Part shown: positions 38,966 through 48,738 of the stretch, in pieces
How the letters are laid out: each line of letters opens with the position of its first letter
Position numbering within the stretch: position 1 is the first letter of the stretch
Source: an uncultured Desulfobulbus sp.
GTDB taxonomy: Bacteria > Desulfobacterota > Desulfobulbia > Desulfobulbales > Desulfobulbaceae
Direction of reading: 5' to 3'
DNA length: 64,000 nucleotides
Assembly (NCBI RefSeq): GCF_963665445.1
Contig: NZ_OY762276.1
Coordinates: forward strand, 652,001 to 716,000
Program-made: the position numbers and the translations under genes
Notes under the pieces: generated by a model
The model's input: the letters and a program-made list of their open reading frames with translations, nothing else
Told to the model about the DNA's origin: nothing
The model's database searches: none

Positions 38966-39402
38966 GCCTCGTCCGCAGAATTTGTGGGTAGCTCTTTGAA
39001 AATAAGCCCCAGAACCTGAGCCCCTCCGGAGGTGAGAGGGGTGGGCACCTGCCGCCCCGTCACCCTTGCCACTTTCAGGATGAGCAGGGAGGTTCGTCTC
39101 TGTCAAGGCTGTGCGCGCAGCGCGCACCCGCAGGGCTTGGCCTTGATAGAGGCGGGCCTCCCTGCTATTGCCAATGTCCTGTTGTGGGGGGGTCATAAAA
39201 TGCATCCTGCCTTACTTTGCCGGGGAAAGTTTCGTAACCGATCACGGGGTAAAATTTAACATTTCAACTATTTCAGTCTGTTATCGGCAATAGGCTCCGA
39301 AATTGACTCAAAAGCCCCAAAAAATGGTATTGAAATTCAAACAGTTACCTACCCCGTGATCGGTTACAAAGTTTAAAGTTTCTTCCAAAAACTCCTCAGC
39401 TT
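38966..39402 (+). mobile_element. ISL3-family left-end remnant (ISL3-d) with a MITE inserted
   Basis: It begins with the ISL3 terminal repeat (CGCAGAATTTGTGGGTAG) and continues with the leader that precedes the transposase in ISL3-a and ISL3-e (AACCTGAGCCCCTCCGGAGG, TGTCAAGGCTGTGCGCGCAG). It stops just before the transposase start, at ACTCCTCAGCTTA. The MITE at 39234-39367 splits GGGGAAAGTTTC from its continuation. The remainder of the IS is missing; an IS3-a-type right end follows. Confidence 0.85.
39234..39367. mobile_element. 134-bp MITE, copy A
   Basis: The ends are GTAACCGATCACGGGGTA and TACCCCGTGATCGGTTAC (18-bp perfect inverted repeat). Copies at 51018 and 61286 have the same length and nearly identical sequence. 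The flanking 8 bp are AAAGTTTC and AAAGTTTA, a duplication with one change. It has no coding capacity. Confidence 0.93.
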
Positions 39403-39490
39403 ATTTTGAAAAATACGCTCGACGAGACATGCGCCGTAATGCTGCCGACGATTGAACTGGTAGAGTAACTACAGATAGAGATTCCACTAA
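39403..39490 (+). mobile_element. Right-end remnant of an IS3-a-type element
   Basis: The sequence GCGCCGTAATGCTGCCGACG, then ATTGAACTGGTAGAG and AGATAGAGATTCCACT parallels the end of IS3-a (28205-28285: GCCGTGATGCTGCCGAAGGT, GCAGAGGTTCCACTTAA). It is only about 90 bp long. Confidence 0.75.
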
Positions 39491-39781
39491 AGGGTATTTT
39501 TTAAATTAAATACAGCAATTTTCTCATAATATTAAATTAACTTTTTAATTTAGCTATATTTTGTTATACTCCTGTCGGTTTATGGCAAAAGGTAACTCGA
39601 TCCGATGGGGACTCACAATGATTCAGCATGTTTTTTTCGATCTGCAGGAGAGATTGCACACGATTGACAAAAATAGTGATCCGCTGACCAAGTTTAACCA
39701 GACCATCAACTGAGAGATTTTTCGCCATGCGATCGAAAAGGTGGGTGACAAAAAACTCCAGTCTCACGTGGGGCCCAAGGG

Positions 39782-41415
39782 CATAGCCGTCAGGCTAAGG
39801 AGAAGACTCCAAGGGGGTGGTTGTATTCAGACAATTAGGCGCGACAAAAAACCCAGCCTCATAATGGCACCCTTTCTACCCGAGAATGATTACTAATCAC
39901 TCTCGGAGATTGATGTTGAAGTTTTGCTAAATATAGCCCTTTTTTCAGCAATTTGCATCATTTTTTACCATTAGGAGAGTAGGAGATAAGGAATATCGGC
40001 TGATTGAAGAATCTATCAGGAAACAGCTTCACTGCTTCTTTACCGCGCAGGAAATCGACCTGTTAGCTCGTAAGAGCAAGTTCGTTCAGCGGTCAAGCGT
40101 GCTTGGTGGATTCACTTTTCTCTGCCTGCTGGCTTTTAATAGCGATGCTTTGGCTTTTGAGAGTCTCAACGATCTCACCGTTAAGCTGGAATTGGACCAT
40201 GCCCTATGCATAAAAAAACAATCCCTGGATGAGCGCTTCAATCAGCATGCGGTTTCGTTTCTCACAGCAGCCCTTTCAGAGTTGTTTAACAAGCAGTTGT
40301 CAGAGGGAAAATCGCTGTTGATGAGTTGTGATCAGTTTGCAAGGATTTTGATTAAAGATTCTGTTTGTTTTCAAATAGATCAATCTTTATCCAAGTATTA
40401 CCCCGGTAGCGGCGGCAGTGGCTCTGCGGCCAGTGTCAGAATCCAGTTTGAATATGATTTAGTGTCCGGCAGAATCGTTGATCTCAGCCTGAATGCGTTT
40501 AACGACCAGGATGCAACCAATTCAACGCTGACCATTGATGTTGTCAGAGAAGGTGACCTTGTTATTCGCGACCTCGCTTACATGCATATATCTGCATTGC
40601 GAGGTATCTTGCAGAACCTTGGTGACTTTTTGTGCCGCCTGCAGGCCAACAAGCAGGTGTATCAACTTCGAGGCAAGAAAAAGCTTGAGCTGAATTTTTC
40701 CCGGATTGTTCGAGCCATGACCGATGCAGGAATTGAAAAAATTGAAGACAGAGTATTCCTTGACCGGGATCTGACATTAGAGGTTCGCCTCTTTGTTTAT
40801 CTGTTACCTGAAAGCGTCTACCAGGAACGAATGCGCAAGGCCAACCTGAATGCCCAAAAGAAAGGGCGGCAAATAGGGAAAGAATTCAAAGCCCGAGCAA
40901 GGCTCAATCTGTTCATCACCTCCGCCTCAGAGGAGTTGCTTGATATTGAAAATGCGTGGAAGGCATACACGTTGCGCTGGCAAATCGAGCTTGTCTTTAA
41001 GACCTGGAAATCACTGTGGAAAATCGAAAAGGTCAAAAAGGTGAAAAAGGAACGCCTTGAATGCTATATTTACTCGAAATTATTCATTATTGTACTCAGC
41101 CTGAACATGTTATGGATAACGCATAACCTCATGCGCGGGCTGTACGGTAAAAATCTCAGTTTCTACAAAGCTTTAAAGACCTGGATAAGATCTCTTGGCC
41201 GGTTCAAAGAGGCATTTTTCACCGGAATAGAAGCTGTGACCAATTTGTTAAAAAAATTTCTCGAGCTGAGTTGCCGGAAACATTTGTTGGAGAAGAGAAA
41301 AAATGGAAACTATTCTCCGGAAATTGTTCAAGGCATTTTTATCTTGAGAATCGAAGGGGAGCCAATACCATGTGCGGCATAATCAATGCCGCCATGGCTT
41401 CGCCTGACGGCTATG
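39782..41415 (+). mobile_element. IS4-type element, copy 2 (not interrupted)
   Basis: The 1634-bp element has ends CATAGCCGTCAGGC and GCCTGACGGCTATG and a perfect 10-bp duplication GGCCCAAGGG at 39772-39781 and 41416-41425. It lies in the IS5 transposase gene. Compared with copy 1 it has a small deletion in the leader near 39845. Confidence 0.96.
40099..41382 (+). CDS. IS4-type transposase, copy 2
   Basis: The 427-aa frame runs uninterrupted from GTG 40099. The same frame is open back to 39938, and the upstream residues EYRLIEESIRKQLHCFFTAQ look like genuine transposase N-terminus but have no ATG, GTG or TTG, so the true start is unclear. DDE motifs include SLSKYYPGSGGSGSAASV, YDLVSGRIVDLSLNAFNDQD, GDLVIRDLAYMH and the C-terminal AYTLRWQIELVFKTWKSLWK. 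It is the only one of three copies with an unbroken core. Confidence 0.9.
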   Translation: MLGGFTFLCLLAFNSDALAFESLNDLTVKLELDHALCIKKQSLDERFNQHAVSFLTAALSELFNKQLSEGKSLLMSCDQFARILIKDSVCFQIDQSLSKYYPGSGGSGSAASVRIQFEYDLVSGRIVDLSLNAFNDQDATNSTLTIDVVREGDLVIRDLAYMHISALRGILQNLGDFLCRLQANKQVYQLRGKKKLELNFSRIVRAMTDAGIEKIEDRVFLDRDLTLEVRLFVYLLPESVYQERMRKANLNAQKKGRQIGKEFKARARLNLFITSASEELLDIENAWKAYTLRWQIELVFKTWKSLWKIEKVKKVKKERLECYIYSKLFIIVLSLNMLWITHNLMRGLYGKNLSFYKALKTWIRSLGRFKEAFFTGIEAVTNLLKKFLELSCRKHLLEKRKNGNYSPEIVQGIFILRIEGEPIPCAA

Positions 41416-42258
41416 GGCCCAAGGGATACGATGCCATTTTGTTGTTCAAAATTCTAATCCTGCAGTCGCTGTACAATTTGTCGGATGATGCTATCGAGTA
41501 CCAAATCCTTGATCGATATTGCTTCAGCCGCTTTCTCGATCTGCACATAAGCCAGAAATTACCGGACTCCACAACTATTTGGAGTTTCCGTCAAAACCTC
41601 ATCGAAACCGGAGTTATCGACCAATTTTTTTCAAACTCTGACGAACACCTCCGCTCCCACGGTTTGATGGCAATGAAGGGGCTGATCGTCGCTGCAAGCA
41701 TTGGCAATGTCCCCGGCAGCGAAACAGTCAGGAGGAAAACGCCGAGATCAAAGAAGGCAATGTTACGGATTGGTCGGTAAACAAGCGTCGACAAAAGGAT
41801 GTGGATGCCAGATGACTAAGAAGAACGGGAAAACATTTTACGGCTACAAGAACCACATCTCGGTAGATGTGAAGTACAAGTTCATCCGATCTTTTGCGGT
41901 AACAGATGCCGCTTTGAATGATAGCCAGATGTCCGAGCAACTTTTTACTGACAACACGAGCAAAGATATCTGGGCAGATTCGGCCTACCGCTCAGAGGGC
42001 CGACTCAATAACCTTGCAGAAGATGGCTGTCGCGAACACATCCAACGCAAGGGAGCCCGTAATCGCCCGTTGACGCTAAGAGAGTAAGAAGGCAACCGGA
42101 CTCGGTCCAAGATCCGCCTGCAGAGAACATGTCTTCGGCGTGCAAGCGCAAAGATCCGGATACCTGCTGCTGCGAACGATCGGGATAGCCCAGGCACGAA
42201 CAAAAAAATGGTTTACGCAACTTGGCCTACAACCTCGATAGGATGGGGATGCTCTTGT

Positions 42259-42659
42259 GACCTTGTAGGTAAAATGCGCCCTGAGGGGGATTTTTCCCTC
42301 CAAACGGCGGTGGCACGGATAAAAATGACAAGAATTGGCCCATGCAATCGTCGTGAAAAGCATAGAGGAATCTAAAAAAATCTTCGAAAGGAGCACATGG
42401 ACACTTCAGCATAATTTTCAAGGTCTCCTAAAACACAAAGAATCTTGTTCAGGCAAGTGGATCCACCTCTGCTGGCTTAGAACGTCAGCGAAAAAATATC
42501 ACCAATTATCGGTTTCGTGAGAATTTGCATAGTGCTTCATGTAATGTCGGGAAACCTTATATAATTATTTTGACGGCGCCATTGCGAATTTTTATTGAAA
42601 AGCGACCTTTCGTTGTGTTTCCCATTCTGGCCTTGCGTTTCAATTGGAGAGTAAATTTG
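42259..42659. other. Residual IS-flanking DNA, no gene seen
   Basis: About 400 bp lies between the IS5 remnant and the polymerase-like gene. The frame of the next gene is open back to a TTG at 42525, but no ribosome binding site supports it. Confidence 0.35.
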
Positions 42660-44075
42660 GTGTCTGATTTTTCATCTTACCTCAGTGAATATACAGTTGT
42701 GAATTACCAAACTCAAAAGTTAACTGAAAATTTAAATCTAGAATCTAGAGGTCAACAGGAACCAAATTGTTGGGATAAATTTTTCAGTTTGTTGGCCCTT
42801 TTGGCGATTTTTATTGTTTATGAAGGGTTTAGTATTCTTCCTGACTCATTAGTTGTTCCTTTCCCAGGTCAGTTTAGACTTGCGGATACATCTTTTATTA
42901 TTCTTTTTGTCTCGTTTAGTATTTTTTTACCATTAATTGTTCGTGTTGTGCAAAGGCACAGGAGAATATCTTTATTGTTGTTTGCCTCAGCTGGAATGCT
43001 CTTTTTAGCGGCATTGATGGCCAAAATTTCTTTTGATCAGCCTTTTATTATTGGTATTTTATATATACGTCATTCTTTTAATTATTTTCTATTTTTTCCA
43101 TTTATGATATTGTTATCTACGGAAATTAGAATAAAATTTTTTATTAAATCTGGAATTATTTTTGTTAGTATGCTGGCATTTGGAGCATTAATGCAAAAAA
43201 TAGATCCAAGCTTGCCTATTTTTAATTATATTGGTGGAGAAGAAGAAAAATATTCTAACCCTGACATGATGCGTTTTGGTGATTTTAGATTGTTTTTTCC
43301 TAATATCGAATTTGCGTTGCTATTTTTTTTCATAGTTCTATCTGATCTAGTAAATAATATTAAAGTTAGATATTTTGGTTTCAAAGCCTTTTTCTTATGT
43401 TTGATTTCATATGTTGTTGTTTTAACAGGAACTCGTTCTCATCTGGTTGCTATCATTATTGTTTCGGTAGTTGTAATTATGATGGGGCCTAAACGTTGGC
43501 TAAAATTGTATAGTATAATATTGTTTTCTTTTTGCATTTTTCTGCAAATTGCTAGCTATGCTGTAAGTCAACAAGGTTTTTCGGTCTTTACTGAAAATAG
43601 AGTTTCTAAAACTTTGGTATATAGTGTTGATAAAACTGATGGTTCTATCCAAGGTAGACTAGAGCAATGTAAAATGTATTGGGACAATTTTTTAAAATCT
43701 CCAATTGCTGGTGTAGGTTCGCTTCGATATAGTCAGAATAAAGACTATTATTACCAAAAATATAATTTTTTTAGTAACAATGATATTGGATATTTGAAGA
43801 TATTAGCTGAATACGGAATTGTAGGATTTCTTTGGGTTTTATACTTCTTTTATTGTATTGTTAATAAGCATATTAATACTAAATTTACATCGTCAAGATA
43901 TTATAAAGAAAATTTTAGCAATATTTTATCAAAAGGTGTAATGTATTTCATTTCTTACGTCGCTGTATCTATGGTTACAATACCACATCTAATCGAAGGG
44001 AAAAGGATTATCACGATAATGCTTTCAATTGTTTTCCTTGAGTCAATTAAAAGTAGTAAAATCAAAAATTTGTAA
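42660..44075 (+). CDS. O-antigen polymerase/ligase-like membrane protein (Wzy_C type)
   Basis: The product is 471 aa from GTG 42660, eight bases after GGAGAG. After a 45-residue cytosolic start there are about ten hydrophobic segments (FFSLLALLAIFIVYEGFSIL, FIILFVSFSIFLPLIVRVV, KAFFLCLISYVVVLTGTRSH, and others). The long periplasmic-type loop carries SIQGRLEQCKMYWDNFLKSP followed by IAGVGSLRYS, the Arg...Pro-x-x-Gly-x-Gly pattern of the O-antigen ligase/polymerase superfamily. It would join repeat units into polymer at the inner membrane. AT-rich like its neighbours. Polymerase versus ligase cannot be separated by sequence alone. Confidence 0.82.
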   Translation: MSDFSSYLSEYTVVNYQTQKLTENLNLESRGQQEPNCWDKFFSLLALLAIFIVYEGFSILPDSLVVPFPGQFRLADTSFIILFVSFSIFLPLIVRVVQRHRRISLLLFASAGMLFLAALMAKISFDQPFIIGILYIRHSFNYFLFFPFMILLSTEIRIKFFIKSGIIFVSMLAFGALMQKIDPSLPIFNYIGGEEEKYSNPDMMRFGDFRLFFPNIEFALLFFFIVLSDLVNNIKVRYFGFKAFFLCLISYVVVLTGTRSHLVAIIIVSVVVIMMGPKRWLKLYSIILFSFCIFLQIASYAVSQQGFSVFTENRVSKTLVYSVDKTDGSIQGRLEQCKMYWDNFLKSPIAGVGSLRYSQNKDYYYQKYNFFSNNDIGYLKILAEYGIVGFLWVLYFFYCIVNKHINTKFTSSRYYKENFSNILSKGVMYFISYVAVSMVTIPHLIEGKRIITIMLSIVFLESIKSSKIKNL

Positions 44076-44090
44076 TTTCCCTTGGGTAAA

Positions 44091-44464
44091 CCCCCGGCTT
44101 TGCCGGGGGACTCCAACAGTTTGACGGTTACTGGATTGCAGAAAAGAAACAATTGATTGCGTTCTTGATCGTCTTTGTTGAGATCAACAATGCAAAGAGC
44201 ATAGGCAAGAATCAACACAATTTTTTCTGATGCTTAATTCCCAGATTTCAATGAGGAATCGATCAACGAATACCGGAGCATCAGTTTTTGCTTATACTCA
44301 CACAAAACAACAAGAGTCAGAATCGAAAGATAATAGGTGCGAACTCGTGATATTTTATTGCTGGATCTTGCCAACAACTTGACCACCAAGGGTGGTCAGT
44401 GGATCAGTTGCATATGCCGCTTTGAGTGGCTCCCAGTCTTTCAAGCCACCGGCTTTGCCGGTGG
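44091..44464. repeat. Pair of GGCTTTGCC hairpins flanking a non-coding stretch
   Basis: Hairpin 1 (44091-44109) is CCCCCGGC-TTT-GCCGGGGG; hairpin 2 (44446-44464) is CCACCGGC-TTT-GCCGGTGG. They share the GGC-TTT-GCC tip and bracket about 335 bp without a coding frame. Such hairpins with related tips are seen at IS200/IS605-type ends and REP sequences, so this may be a TnpA-mobilised remnant; that reading is inference. Confidence 0.55.
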
Positions 44465-44514
44465 TCTTTGACTTTTTTTCTAGACAAAGAAATATTTTTG
44501 AGGGAATGAACAGA

Positions 44515-45438
44515 ATGTTTTTACAGCCTTTTGTTGCAATTGTAATAGTTAATTATAATGGTTTTGCAGATACAAGGGAATGTCTTTGCTCTCTTTGCAA
44601 TGTAAAATACTCTAACTTATCCATAATTTTGGTTGACAATGCATCTACTGATGGATCGTTAGAGATGTTAAGGGATGAATTTACAAAAGTTCATTTTGTG
44701 AGAAGTGAAATAAATCTTGGTTTTACTGGTGGTAATAATTTAGGATTAGAAAAAGCTTATGAATATTCTCCTGATTATATACTTTTACTTAATAACGATA
44801 CAATTGTTTCCGAAAATTTGTTAGATGAATTAACATGTTATATGGATGATAATCCAAATGTAGGTCTTGCTGGGCCTTTAACTTTATATTATGATTCTGA
44901 TGATATTATAGCATTCGCTGGTGGAAATTTAAATCGAAATACAGGAATAGTAAAATATTTACATAAAGGAAATAAACGAGATAATATAACAGCTAGAGCA
45001 CTATACTGTACTTTTATCGAAGGAGCTGCACTGTTCATCAGAACTGAAGTTATAAAAAATATTGGAGGGCTGAATAACCTATATTTTCTCACATCAGAAG
45101 AAAGTGAGCTATGTGTTAGGATTACTGACTTAGGGTATCAGCTCTCGGTGCTTACATCATGCTGTATCTGGCATAAAGTTTCCCGGTCAATGGGGGCTGA
45201 ATCTGAATTATCCAATTATTTTATTTTTCGTAACAAGCTTTGGTTTGTTAAACGGAATAACCATCATCCATCTCTTCTAGATTTAATTCAATTCTTGAAA
45301 TACTATATCACCAGTTTTTATTCGTATATATTTAAGAAAGGCAATTACGGAGCTGCTAAAGGTATGATTTATGGTGTATTCGATTTTTTTATGGGAGTTG
45401 ATGGGCCAGGTCGTTACCGGAATAAGTTGAAAGCATAG
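44515..45438 (+). CDS. Family 2 glycosyltransferase
   Basis: The product is 307 aa from ATG 44515, ten bases after GAGGG; ATG 44506 lies too close to that site, and the frame open to 44392 includes hairpin DNA. The GT-A start FVAIVIVNYNGFADTRECL is followed by ILVDNASTDGSLEMLRDE, NLGFTGGNNLGLEKAYE and LLLNNDTIVSENLLDEL (DxD-equivalent NND). The acceptor-side motif FFLTSEESELCVRITDLGYQ-like region (LTSEESELCVRITDLGY) matches rhamnosyltransferase-type GT2 enzymes. It would add one sugar to the lipid-linked repeat unit. Confidence 0.9.
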   Translation: MFLQPFVAIVIVNYNGFADTRECLCSLCNVKYSNLSIILVDNASTDGSLEMLRDEFTKVHFVRSEINLGFTGGNNLGLEKAYEYSPDYILLLNNDTIVSENLLDELTCYMDDNPNVGLAGPLTLYYDSDDIIAFAGGNLNRNTGIVKYLHKGNKRDNITARALYCTFIEGAALFIRTEVIKNIGGLNNLYFLTSEESELCVRITDLGYQLSVLTSCCIWHKVSRSMGAESELSNYFIFRNKLWFVKRNNHHPSLLDLIQFLKYYITSFYSYIFKKGNYGAAKGMIYGVFDFFMGVDGPGRYRNKLKA

Positions 45439-45507
45439 CATGGCATAGCATATACTTTGATTGGGTAATGCTCTATTACATTAGAAATTTTAGGGAAAGT
45501 TTGACAT

Positions 45508-46725
45508 ATGAAAATACTCTGGATTGCGAAAACATGTCCATATCCAAAAACGGATGGTGAGAAAATTAGGGTTTACAATTTATTAAAATATCTATCTAAA
45601 AATCATGATTTGACACTAGTTTGTCGAGTTATGGATGATGAGGAAAAGGAGGGAATAGCTAATTTAAAGACTTTTTGTACTAGTGTGCACGCAGCATTCG
45701 TTCCTAGGGCATCTGGTTTTTTTGAAAAAGTTCGATGGTGTTTTCCATTTATATTATCCAGATACCCAATATCAATGTCTACTGTCTATTTTAAAGAAGT
45801 TGAACAGATTCTACGTCAACTAAATATTAATGAAAAATTTGATATTATTCAGGTCGAACATTCTTCTTTAACAATATATCTCGACCATGTCTCCTTCTCA
45901 GGAAATCCTTTGAAAGTTGTTACAATGCATAATATCGATTATATTAGAAACAAAAGGATTGTTGAAAACCTTCGATTAGGATTTCGCAAAATCTATTATC
46001 TTTACAATCAAATAAAATTTAAAAAATGGGAATTATCTTCATTATTTTGTTATGACGCGATAATTGTAATGTCAAAATTGGATCATGATATACTAAAAAA
46101 TGATATTAAATCTGTTCCTATTTATATTGTTCCAAATGGCGTTAATACTGATGATATTAAATTTGAACCTACTTTTAATAAAAGTAAAAATCTTATATTT
46201 GTCGCCTCGATGGATTCTGAGTCGAATCATGATGCCGCAATTTTTTTTATCAATGAAATTTTTCCGCAAGTCAAGATCAAGTTTCCTTCACTTAGAGTTT
46301 TAATGGTAGGTAGAAATCCAAAGCCGGAACTTGTAGCATACCACAATGGGAAAGACATTATTGTGACCGGTAAAGTTGAAAATGTCTTTGATTATTATCG
46401 TAAGGCTGTACTTTCCATTGTCCCTCTTCGTTCTGGTGGAGGCACTCGACTCAAAATACTCGAGGCCATGGCAACAGGGGTTCCTGTTGTCACTACAAGT
46501 ATAGGTTGTGAAGGTTTAAATGTACAAAATGGTGAAAATATATTAATTGCTGATCATCCTGATGAGTTTGTGAGTGCTATTCAACGGCTCATGAATGATT
46601 GTCTTTTTAGACAAGATCTTGTTCGGAAGGCGCGTTTCCTCGTCGATACGGAATATAATTGGCAGCTAATTGCTGAGACTCACGATGAAGTGTACCAATC
46701 CATTGCAAGAGAAAATAATGGCTGA
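45508..46725 (+). CDS. Family 4 glycosyltransferase
   Basis: The 405-aa protein has a GT-B layout. The N-terminal Rossmann begins KILWIAKTCPYPKTDGEKIR, the linker carries CYDAIIVMSKLDHDIL and YIVPNGVNTDDIKFEP, and the C-terminal nucleotide-sugar lobe has NLIFVASMDSESNHDAAIFF, RVLMVGRNPKPELVAY, VPLRSGGGTRLKILEAMATG and VPVVTTSIGCEGLNV with the usual Glu. It is a retaining, cytosolic, membrane-associated enzyme. It overlaps the next glycosyltransferase gene by 8 nt, so they are co-translated. Confidence 0.93.
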   Translation: MKILWIAKTCPYPKTDGEKIRVYNLLKYLSKNHDLTLVCRVMDDEEKEGIANLKTFCTSVHAAFVPRASGFFEKVRWCFPFILSRYPISMSTVYFKEVEQILRQLNINEKFDIIQVEHSSLTIYLDHVSFSGNPLKVVTMHNIDYIRNKRIVENLRLGFRKIYYLYNQIKFKKWELSSLFCYDAIIVMSKLDHDILKNDIKSVPIYIVPNGVNTDDIKFEPTFNKSKNLIFVASMDSESNHDAAIFFINEIFPQVKIKFPSLRVLMVGRNPKPELVAYHNGKDIIVTGKVENVFDYYRKAVLSIVPLRSGGGTRLKILEAMATGVPVVTTSIGCEGLNVQNGENILIADHPDEFVSAIQRLMNDCLFRQDLVRKARFLVDTEYNWQLIAETHDEVYQSIARENNG

Positions 46726-47620
46726 AAAACCTATAATATCTGTAGTTACATCTTGTTTTAATGGCGAAGAGTATATTGAAAAAACCATTCGTTCTATAGT
46801 TGAACAAGGGTATTCGAATTTAGAGTACATACTGATTGATGGGGCATCAACGGATCATACCGTTGATGTTGCGCGGAAATTTGAAGATAAAATTTCATTG
46901 TTGATCAGCGAACCCGATGAAGGGCAGTACTATGGAATCCAAAAAGGGTTAAATTTGGCAAGCGGTCAAGTTATGGCATTTCTTAACGCTGATGACGCAT
47001 ATTATCCTTGGACGTTCTCAGTAGTTGGTGAAATTTTTCAACATTTTCCGCAAGTACAATGGCTGATTGGAACACCCAGTTATATGAACACTATTGGACA
47101 ATGCACCAAAATATCGTCCATTGCTGGTGTAGCGTATTCGAAAAACTACATTAAAAATGGTTGGTATCGTCAAAATTTAGCAGGGTATCTTCAACAAGAA
47201 AGCATGTTCTGGAGAAAAGAACTATGGGACCATGTTGGAGGTTTCGATTTGAATCTAAAATATGCTGCAGACTTTGATCTTTGGAGGAAGTTTGCTAAAT
47301 ATGCAGATTTATATAGTTTAACTGTACCATTGGCCCTGTTTAGACAGCGGCCTGGGAAACAAAGGTCTTCTCTAGGAGCGGATGTTTATAAGGAGGAGGT
47401 CCGCCAAGTGTGTCAAAATCTCAAGAAGCCGCCACTATTTTGGGAACAATTTGGGGAGAATAGTGTAATTTTGCGGAATGTGCTAAGAATGATCATTTGG
47501 AAAAATGCCTATGTTATTTCATATTCTCGTAAGCAGGAACGATGGATTGTTTCTGAAAGGATGCGTCCGTTGGCGAGATCCTCTTTCTTGGAAGCATTGC
47601 TTGATTTTCAAATTGGATAA
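46718..47620 (+). CDS. Family 2 glycosyltransferase
   Basis: The product is 300 aa from ATG 46718, the first start that gives a standard GT-A N-terminus (KPIISVVTSCFNGEEYIEKT). Motifs are YILIDGASTDHTVDVARKF, ISEPDEGQYYGIQKGLNLAS and VMAFLNADDAYYP (D-x-D), a WcaA-like pattern seen in colanic-acid-type enzymes. The acceptor region has QQESMFWRKELWDHVGGFD. It ends within 10 bp of a transposase remnant, so any further operon genes have been displaced. Confidence 0.92.
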   Translation: MAEKPIISVVTSCFNGEEYIEKTIRSIVEQGYSNLEYILIDGASTDHTVDVARKFEDKISLLISEPDEGQYYGIQKGLNLASGQVMAFLNADDAYYPWTFSVVGEIFQHFPQVQWLIGTPSYMNTIGQCTKISSIAGVAYSKNYIKNGWYRQNLAGYLQQESMFWRKELWDHVGGFDLNLKYAADFDLWRKFAKYADLYSLTVPLALFRQRPGKQRSSLGADVYKEEVRQVCQNLKKPPLFWEQFGENSVILRNVLRMIIWKNAYVISYSRKQERWIVSERMRPLARSSFLEALLDFQIG

Positions 47621-47626
47621 ATGTAA

Positions 47627-48148
47627 GTGTCAGGTGACCCATTTCAAGTCGCCGCTGAAATCAGCCTTAAGGAGATTACCCCAACCTCGCAGGAACTATT
47701 GAAAATCATAGAAGATATTTCGGGTAAAAATGTCAGAAGACCAGTACCTGTCTTTTCTGCTGACGGTTCCATGGTACCCATAAGAACAGAAGACAAGACA
47801 ACCGCATTGCTGGCGCGAAGCAAACGTGATACGCAGTTACTTGCTCGATAAAGATAAGATAGTTCAACTTTAAAGTTGGTACCAAATCAGCAATGTCGCT
47901 GAATTTCGAGGATTCCTTGCCGAGCTAATGCACAAAGAGATTATCCCGCTGGATAAAGTTCGCCTGTGTTTTGTCGGTGATGGAGCAGATTGGATATGGG
48001 ACTGCGTCAAAGAATATTCCCCAACCTGCCGCCAAGTCCTTGATTATTTCCACTGCTCGGAACACCTCAACGATTTTGCCAAATATCATTTTGCTGAATC
48101 AGCGAAAGCCGATGAGTGGATAGAGCAAACCAAAGTTCGACTCTTTCA
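47627..48148 (+). pseudogene. ISKra4-type transposase fragment
   Basis: Two frames survive: QVAAEISLKEITPTSQELLK, VFSADGSMVPIRTEDKT, and then (after a frameshift near 47850) CFVGDGADWIWDCVKEYSPT, CRQVLDYFHCSEHLNDFAKY and ADEWIEQTKVRLF. The second block matches the ISKra4-family DDE region as I recognise it. The gene is cut off by the ISL3-e left end. Confidence 0.72.
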
Positions 48149-48609
48149 GCCTCGTTCGAAGAATTTGTGGGTAGCTCTTTGAAAATCAACCCCAGAACTT
48201 GAGCACTTCCCGACGTGAGGGGGGGAGCATCTACCGCCCCGTCACCCTTGCCACTTTCAGGATGAGCAGGGAGGTTCGTCTCTGTCAAGGCTGTGCGCGC
48301 AGCGCGCACCCGCAGGGCTTGGCCTTGATAGAGGCGGGCCTCCCTGCTATTGCCAATGTCCTGTTGTGGGGGGTTCATAAAATGCATCCTGCCTTACTTT
48401 GCCGGGGAAAGTTTCTTCCAAAAACTCCTCAGCTTAGATCAGACAGGATGCACGTTAAAACTATCTTGAACCGTATTGAAAAACAACCGGGTTTTATCTA
48501 TGACACCTGCAAATGGCGTGATTCCGGACCGCCGGCATTGGTGATAACGTTGCGGCCTCAGGCCGGCCGCAAACCCATCTGTTCCAAGTGCGGCCAGAGG
48601 GGGCCGGGG

Positions 48610-48666
48610 CATAGCCGTCAGGCTAAGCCATGGCGGCGTTGATTATGCCGCACATGGTATTGGCTC
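48610..48666 (-). mobile_element. Inverted solo right end of the IS4-type element
   Basis: The 57 bp are the reverse complement of the last 57 bp of the IS4-type element (CATAGCCGTCAGGCTAAGCC, then ATGGCGGCGTTGATTATGCC), with two differences. It lies head-on to the full copy 3, from which it is separated by 72 bp of unknown sequence (48667-48738). The 10-bp duplication GGGGCCGGGG flanks the whole assembly (48600-48609 and 50379-50388). Confidence 0.9.
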
Positions 48667-48738
48667 GGGTGCATCCGATGTTTATGGCAAACGGTTTGTA
48701 AGATACTCCCCACAGACGGCAGCATGGGGGATGCAGCC

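Larger units (their letters stand above)
39582..42258 (+). pseudogene. IS5-family transposase, interrupted by IS4-type copy 2
   Basis: The left part is MAKGNSIRWGLTMIQHVFFD, with TGA where the Trp of INWEIFRHAIEKV is expected. It resumes after the inserted IS at 41416: PKGYDAILLFKILILQSLYN, LSDDAIEYQILDRYCFSRFL, then shifted KNGKTFYGYKNHISVDVKYK, DIWADSAYRSEGRL and, near the end, LLLRTIGIAQARTK and LRNLAYNLDRMG. The DDE-type IS5 core is recognisable but has a stop, a frameshift near 41815 and an early stop near 42085. Confidence 0.88.

Noticed and set aside
42525..42659. Longer N-terminus (TTG 42525) for the polymerase-like protein
   Set aside because: There is no ribosome binding site, and GTG 42660 has GGAGAG at good spacing.
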